A stretch of DNA of 64,000 bases from CAWCQC01 sp963819905. Lineage in GTDB: Bacteria; Actinomycetota; Thermoleophilia; Gaiellales; Gaiellaceae. The notes below the pieces were generated by a model. It was not told the DNA's origin. It saw only the letters and a program-made list of their open reading frames with translations, and ran no database searches. Positions 61,353 through 64,000 of this stretch are shown one piece after another. Numbering within the stretch: the first letter of the stretch is position 1; the number at the start of each line of letters is the position of its first letter. The stretch covers positions 496,001-560,000 of the forward strand of contig CAWFXP010000009.1 in the NCBI GenBank assembly GCA_963819905.1. Reading direction: 5' to 3'. The position numbers were made by a program, and so were the translations under genes.

Positions 61353-62894
61353 TCACAGCGGATCGGCTTCGCTCTGGATGACCCGCTCGACGAGCTTCCG
61401 CCAGCGCGGGCGGACGTCGAGCACGTCGACCTCGAGCCCGGCTCGCCGCGCGTCGTCGAGAAGTGCCCGGAGTGCCAGCGCGCCTGTGGTGTCGATGCGT
61501 CCGAGCCCGTCCAGGTGCACCGCGACACGCCGCGCGTCGGGATGATCGGCGATGAGAGCGAGGAAGGCGTCCTCGATGCGCCGCTCGGTGCCGAAGTAGA
61601 GGACGCCGCGCGGGCGGAGGTGGAGCGTGTCGCCGTCGCGCCAGCTCGGGACCTCCAGCCGCAGCTCCCGCCACAGGTGCACGGCGATCGAAAGCCCGAC
61701 CCCGGCGACGATCGCGCGCTCGACGTGCGGTGAGAGGGCGAGCGTCAGTGCGAAGGTGACGATTCCGACCGCGAACTGCGGGCGGGAGTAGCGCGCGAGA
61801 CGGAGGAGAGGCAGCGGGCGGATGAGCGGCAGGACGGCCGCGATCACGATGCCGGCCAGCACGGCCTCCGGGAGCGACGACAGCGCCGAGGCGAAGGGGA
61901 TGAACGCGAGGACGACCACGCCTGCGACCACCCCGCTCCAGCGCGTCCTGGCGCCCGCGCTGCGATTGAGGGCGCTGCGCGAGAAGGAGCCGCCGACGGG
62001 GAATCCCCCGGCCAGAGCCGAGGCGATATTGGACGCTCCCTGGCCGACGAACTCGCGATCGGAGTCCCAGCGCCGCCGCTCCTGCGCGGCGAACGTGCGG
62101 GCGATCGACGAAGCCTCGACGAACCCGACGAGCGCGATGATCACCCCGGCGCCCGCGATCGACGGCAGCTCGGACCAGGGCAGGTCGAAGACGGGATCGA
62201 CGATCCCGGCGGGGATCGGCCCGACCTCCGCGCCCGCGTCGACGGCAGAGCCGACCACCAGCCCGATCCCGATCGCGATGATCACGCCGGGGAGCAGGCG
62301 ATGGACGCGCGGGCTGGCAGCGACGAGGATCCCGGTCACGATCGCCAGCCCGATCGCCGCCCAGATCCAGTCACCTGGGTGCGCGAGCGCGTCGGCGGCC
62401 CTACGCAGGATGCCGTCCTCGCCCGTCGAGACTCCGAGCGCCGCCGGCAGCTGCGAGGCGACGATCAGGATCGCGGCCGCGGGCAGGAAGCCGAGCAGCA
62501 TCGGCCGGGAGACGAGGTAGGCGACCACGCCGGCCCGCAGGAGCCCGATCAGGACCCGGGTGAGACCGACGACGAGGGCGAGCAGGACTCCCAGAGCGAC
62601 GTACTCGTCGCTTCCGGGCGGCGCATGTGCCGTGAGTGCTCCGAACGTGAGGAGTGACGTCAGCGCGACCGGGCCGGTCTGCAGGTACGGGGACGACGCG
62701 AGCAGCGCCGCTGCGATCGGCGGGAACGCGGCCGCGTAGAGACCCCGATACGCCGGCATGCCCGCAAGCTGCGCGTAGGCGAGCGACTGCGGAACGAGGA
62801 CCGCCGCAACCGAGACGCCTGCGACGAGGTCGCCCGGAGCGATCGAGAGGCGGCCGACGAGCCGCGATCCAGCCCGGCCCGCCTCCGTGGTCAC
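61353..62894 (-). CDS. SulP family inorganic anion transporter with STAS domain
   Basis: A 513-residue transporter. The SLC26/SulP core is visible: LVAGVSVAAVLVPQSLAYAQ, LAGMPAYRGLYAAAFPPIAA, FVGQGASNIASALAGGFPVG and SFSRSALNRSAGARTRWSGV. A C-terminal STAS domain occupies about 410-513 (RGVLYFGTERRIEDAFLALI, VAVHLDGLGRIDTTGALAL). The substrate may be sulfate, bicarbonate or another anion. Its GTG overlaps the ketopantoate reductase stop (GTGA). Sulfate export or uptake would fit the sulfur cluster at 10-16 kb, but that is inference. Confidence 0.92.
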   Translation of the reverse strand: MTTEAGRAGSRLVGRLSIAPGDLVAGVSVAAVLVPQSLAYAQLAGMPAYRGLYAAAFPPIAAALLASSPYLQTGPVALTSLLTFGALTAHAPPGSDEYVALGVLLALVVGLTRVLIGLLRAGVVAYLVSRPMLLGFLPAAAILIVASQLPAALGVSTGEDGILRRAADALAHPGDWIWAAIGLAIVTGILVAASPRVHRLLPGVIIAIGIGLVVGSAVDAGAEVGPIPAGIVDPVFDLPWSELPSIAGAGVIIALVGFVEASSIARTFAAQERRRWDSDREFVGQGASNIASALAGGFPVGGSFSRSALNRSAGARTRWSGVVAGVVVLAFIPFASALSSLPEAVLAGIVIAAVLPLIRPLPLLRLARYSRPQFAVGIVTFALTLALSPHVERAIVAGVGLSIAVHLWRELRLEVPSWRDGDTLHLRPRGVLYFGTERRIEDAFLALIADHPDARRVAVHLDGLGRIDTTGALALRALLDDARRAGLEVDVLDVRPRWRKLVERVIQSEADPL

Positions 62895-63880
62895 GAACGT
62901 CGCTCGGGCGGCCCGGGCCGCTGCCGGTCGAGGGCCGCTGCACAGGCATGGACGGCCTCGACGTGGGGAACCGGGACGCCGAGCTGGCCGGCGATCTCGA
63001 TCACCGCACCGCTGAGGCAGGCCAGCTCGAGCGGCTTGCCCGCTTCGAGGTCCTGGAGCATCGATGTCTTGTGGTCGCCGACCGCAAGCCCCGCCTCGAG
63101 CCGGCGGTCGATCGACACGGGCAGCTCGATTCCGAGCGCCTTGCCGACCGCAGCGACCTCTTCCATCATCGTGCGGAGCAGCTCGACCGTCTCGGGCCGG
63201 GTGCCGAGCCCACCGAGCGTCGCGCGGGTCAGCGCCGACACCGGGTTGAATGCGACGTTGCCGATGAGCTTGAGCCAGAGCTGGCCGCGGACGCGTTCCT
63301 CGATCGGGCACTTGAGCCCGCCGGCAACGAACGCGTCCGCAATCGACCGGCAGCGTTCGGAGGTCGACCCGTCAGGCTCTCCGATCGCGAAGCGCGTGCC
63401 TTCCAGATGCCGCACGACGCCGGGCTCGGCGATCTCCGTCGCCGGGTAGGGCACGCAGCCGACGACCTGCTCGGGCCGAATCGCGCGCGTGATCACCCCG
63501 CCGGGATCGACCGCCTCGACGACCGATCCGGCCAGCGGTCCGTCGAACGACTGGAAGAACCACCAGGGAACCCCGTTCTGGGCGGGGAGGACGCAGGCGT
63601 TCGGCCGGAGGTGCGGCGCCAATGCGGGAAGAAGCCCCTGGAGCTGGTGGGCCTTCAGGCCGACGACCACGCAGTCGGCGTCGGCCGCGGCTCCGACGTC
63701 GTCGGTCGCCTCGGGGTGCACCGTGAAGTCGCCGCGCGGGGAAAGCACCCGAACGCCGCTTCGCCGCATGGCCTCGAGGTGCCGCCCGCGCGCGACGAGC
63801 ACGACGTCTGCGCCCCCCCGGGCGAGGGCGGCTCCCACGTAGGCGCCGATCGCACCAGCGCCGAGAACGCAGAAGCGCAC
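62891..63880 (-). CDS. panE: 2-dehydropantoate 2-reductase (ketopantoate reductase)
   Basis: A 329-residue NADPH-dependent reductase for pantothenate synthesis. The N-terminal Rossmann motif VLGAGAIGAYVGAALARGGA, the VGLKAHQLQGLLPALAPHL segment and the catalytic Lys in RGQLWLKLIGNVAFNPVSAL are present. Some relatives act on other 2-ketoacids. The GTG start is 4 bases after the stop of the partial acyl-CoA synthetase gene, so the three genes form one operon. Confidence 0.9.
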   Translation of the reverse strand: MRFCVLGAGAIGAYVGAALARGGADVVLVARGRHLEAMRRSGVRVLSPRGDFTVHPEATDDVGAAADADCVVVGLKAHQLQGLLPALAPHLRPNACVLPAQNGVPWWFFQSFDGPLAGSVVEAVDPGGVITRAIRPEQVVGCVPYPATEIAEPGVVRHLEGTRFAIGEPDGSTSERCRSIADAFVAGGLKCPIEERVRGQLWLKLIGNVAFNPVSALTRATLGGLGTRPETVELLRTMMEEVAAVGKALGIELPVSIDRRLEAGLAVGDHKTSMLQDLEAGKPLELACLSGAVIEIAGQLGVPVPHVEAVHACAAALDRQRPGPPERRS

Positions 63881-63884
63881 GCCG

Positions 63885-64000
63885 CTACTCCCCGTAGATC
63901 GAGGCAGCCACGCGGCGGCGTTGGAGCTTGCCCGTCGCCGTTCGCGGGATCTCGTCGAGCAGGTGGATCACGTGCGGGATCTTGACCGCGGTCAGATGGA
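63885..64000 (-). CDS. AMP-forming acyl-CoA synthetase, C-terminal end (partial)
   Basis: Only the last 38 codons are in the window. They read LTAVKIPHVIHLLDEIPRTA then TGKLQRRRVAASIYGE, containing the A10 motif (PRTATGKLQRR) with the catalytic Lys. It belongs to the ANL acyl/aryl-CoA ligase superfamily. The substrate cannot be inferred from this fragment; the gene continues past the right edge. Confidence 0.85.
   Translation of the reverse strand, partial: HLTAVKIPHVIHLLDEIPRTATGKLQRRRVAASIYGE

Noticed and set aside
1..64000. Many long open frames on the opposite strand of real genes (for example across ctaD, glcDEF and the phosphatase genes).
   Set aside because: High GC makes antisense frames open; their proteins are Arg/Pro/His-rich, have no domain signature and lie over genes with clear homology.

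Overview
The window is a dense, very GC-rich bacterial chromosome segment. Gene style (many GTG/TTG starts, ATGA/GTGA stop-start overlaps), the F420-type oxidoreductases, a SigB/RsbV/RsbW network, Ku and a caa3 oxidase point to an Actinomycetota, most likely a Thermoleophilia/Gaiellales-type soil or aquatic lineage. That placement is inference; no rRNA gene is present. No CRISPR array, transposase or prophage was seen, and no gene-free stretch exceeds about 300 bases.

Layout. 1-4.0 kb (minus): caa3 cytochrome oxidase genes ctaC-ctaD-ctaB plus a 38-residue membrane protein; CtaB carries an N-terminal half heme-A-synthase-like domain. 4.1-10.2 kb: small redox/thiol genes, then a 2-hydroxyacid dehydrogenase-glcDEF operon for glycolate/glyoxylate. 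10.2-16.4 kb: persulfide dioxygenase-rhodanese fusion, rhodanese, fused FeS/NrfD subunit and a cytoplasmic molybdopterin oxidoreductase, which together look like a sulfide-to-sulfite-to-sulfate route feeding quinones. 16.5-21.7 kb: 2-oxoglutarate dehydrogenase E1, cold-shock protein, primary-type sigma factor, a cluster of palindromic repeats, and infA with an apparent AUC start. 21.7-33.5 kb: small membrane protein, tRNA-Arg, secreted proteins (zinc metalloprotease, LPLTG-anchored cysteine-repeat protein, CHRD-like proteins), SnoaL-like enzymes and a broken HD-domain regulator. 33.5-40.4 kb: ThDP enzyme, BrkB-like, DUF6328 and DUF6766 membrane proteins, F420 LLM oxidoreductase, CBS protein, and the remains of a type IB topoisomerase.

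40.5-54.5 kb is a partner-switching hub: two STAS antagonists, two SpoIIE-type phosphatases with sensor domains, three canonical and two degenerate GHKL anti-sigma-like proteins, and a SigB-type sigma factor, with an MMPL transporter, an AI-2E family exporter and small basic/acidic proteins between them. 54.5-64 kb holds tiny membrane proteins, a second SigA-like factor, a DUF3618/holin-like envelope cluster, Ku, a PRC-barrel protein, a Na+/H+ antiporter, SulP, ketopantoate reductase and the 3' end of an acyl-CoA synthetase.

How it works together. Reading upstream of the small stress-type genes shows a recurring bipartite motif, GTTTnn or a close variant, 14-15 bases, then GGGTAT/GGGAAC-like, placed 20-55 bases before the start codon. 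This is the SigB/SigF-type promoter, so the central partner-switch cluster probably controls a local regulon of membrane and stress proteins scattered across the window. At least six conserved genes carry single-base frameshifts, which suggests residual assembly or sequencing indels; split proteins should be read with that in mind.
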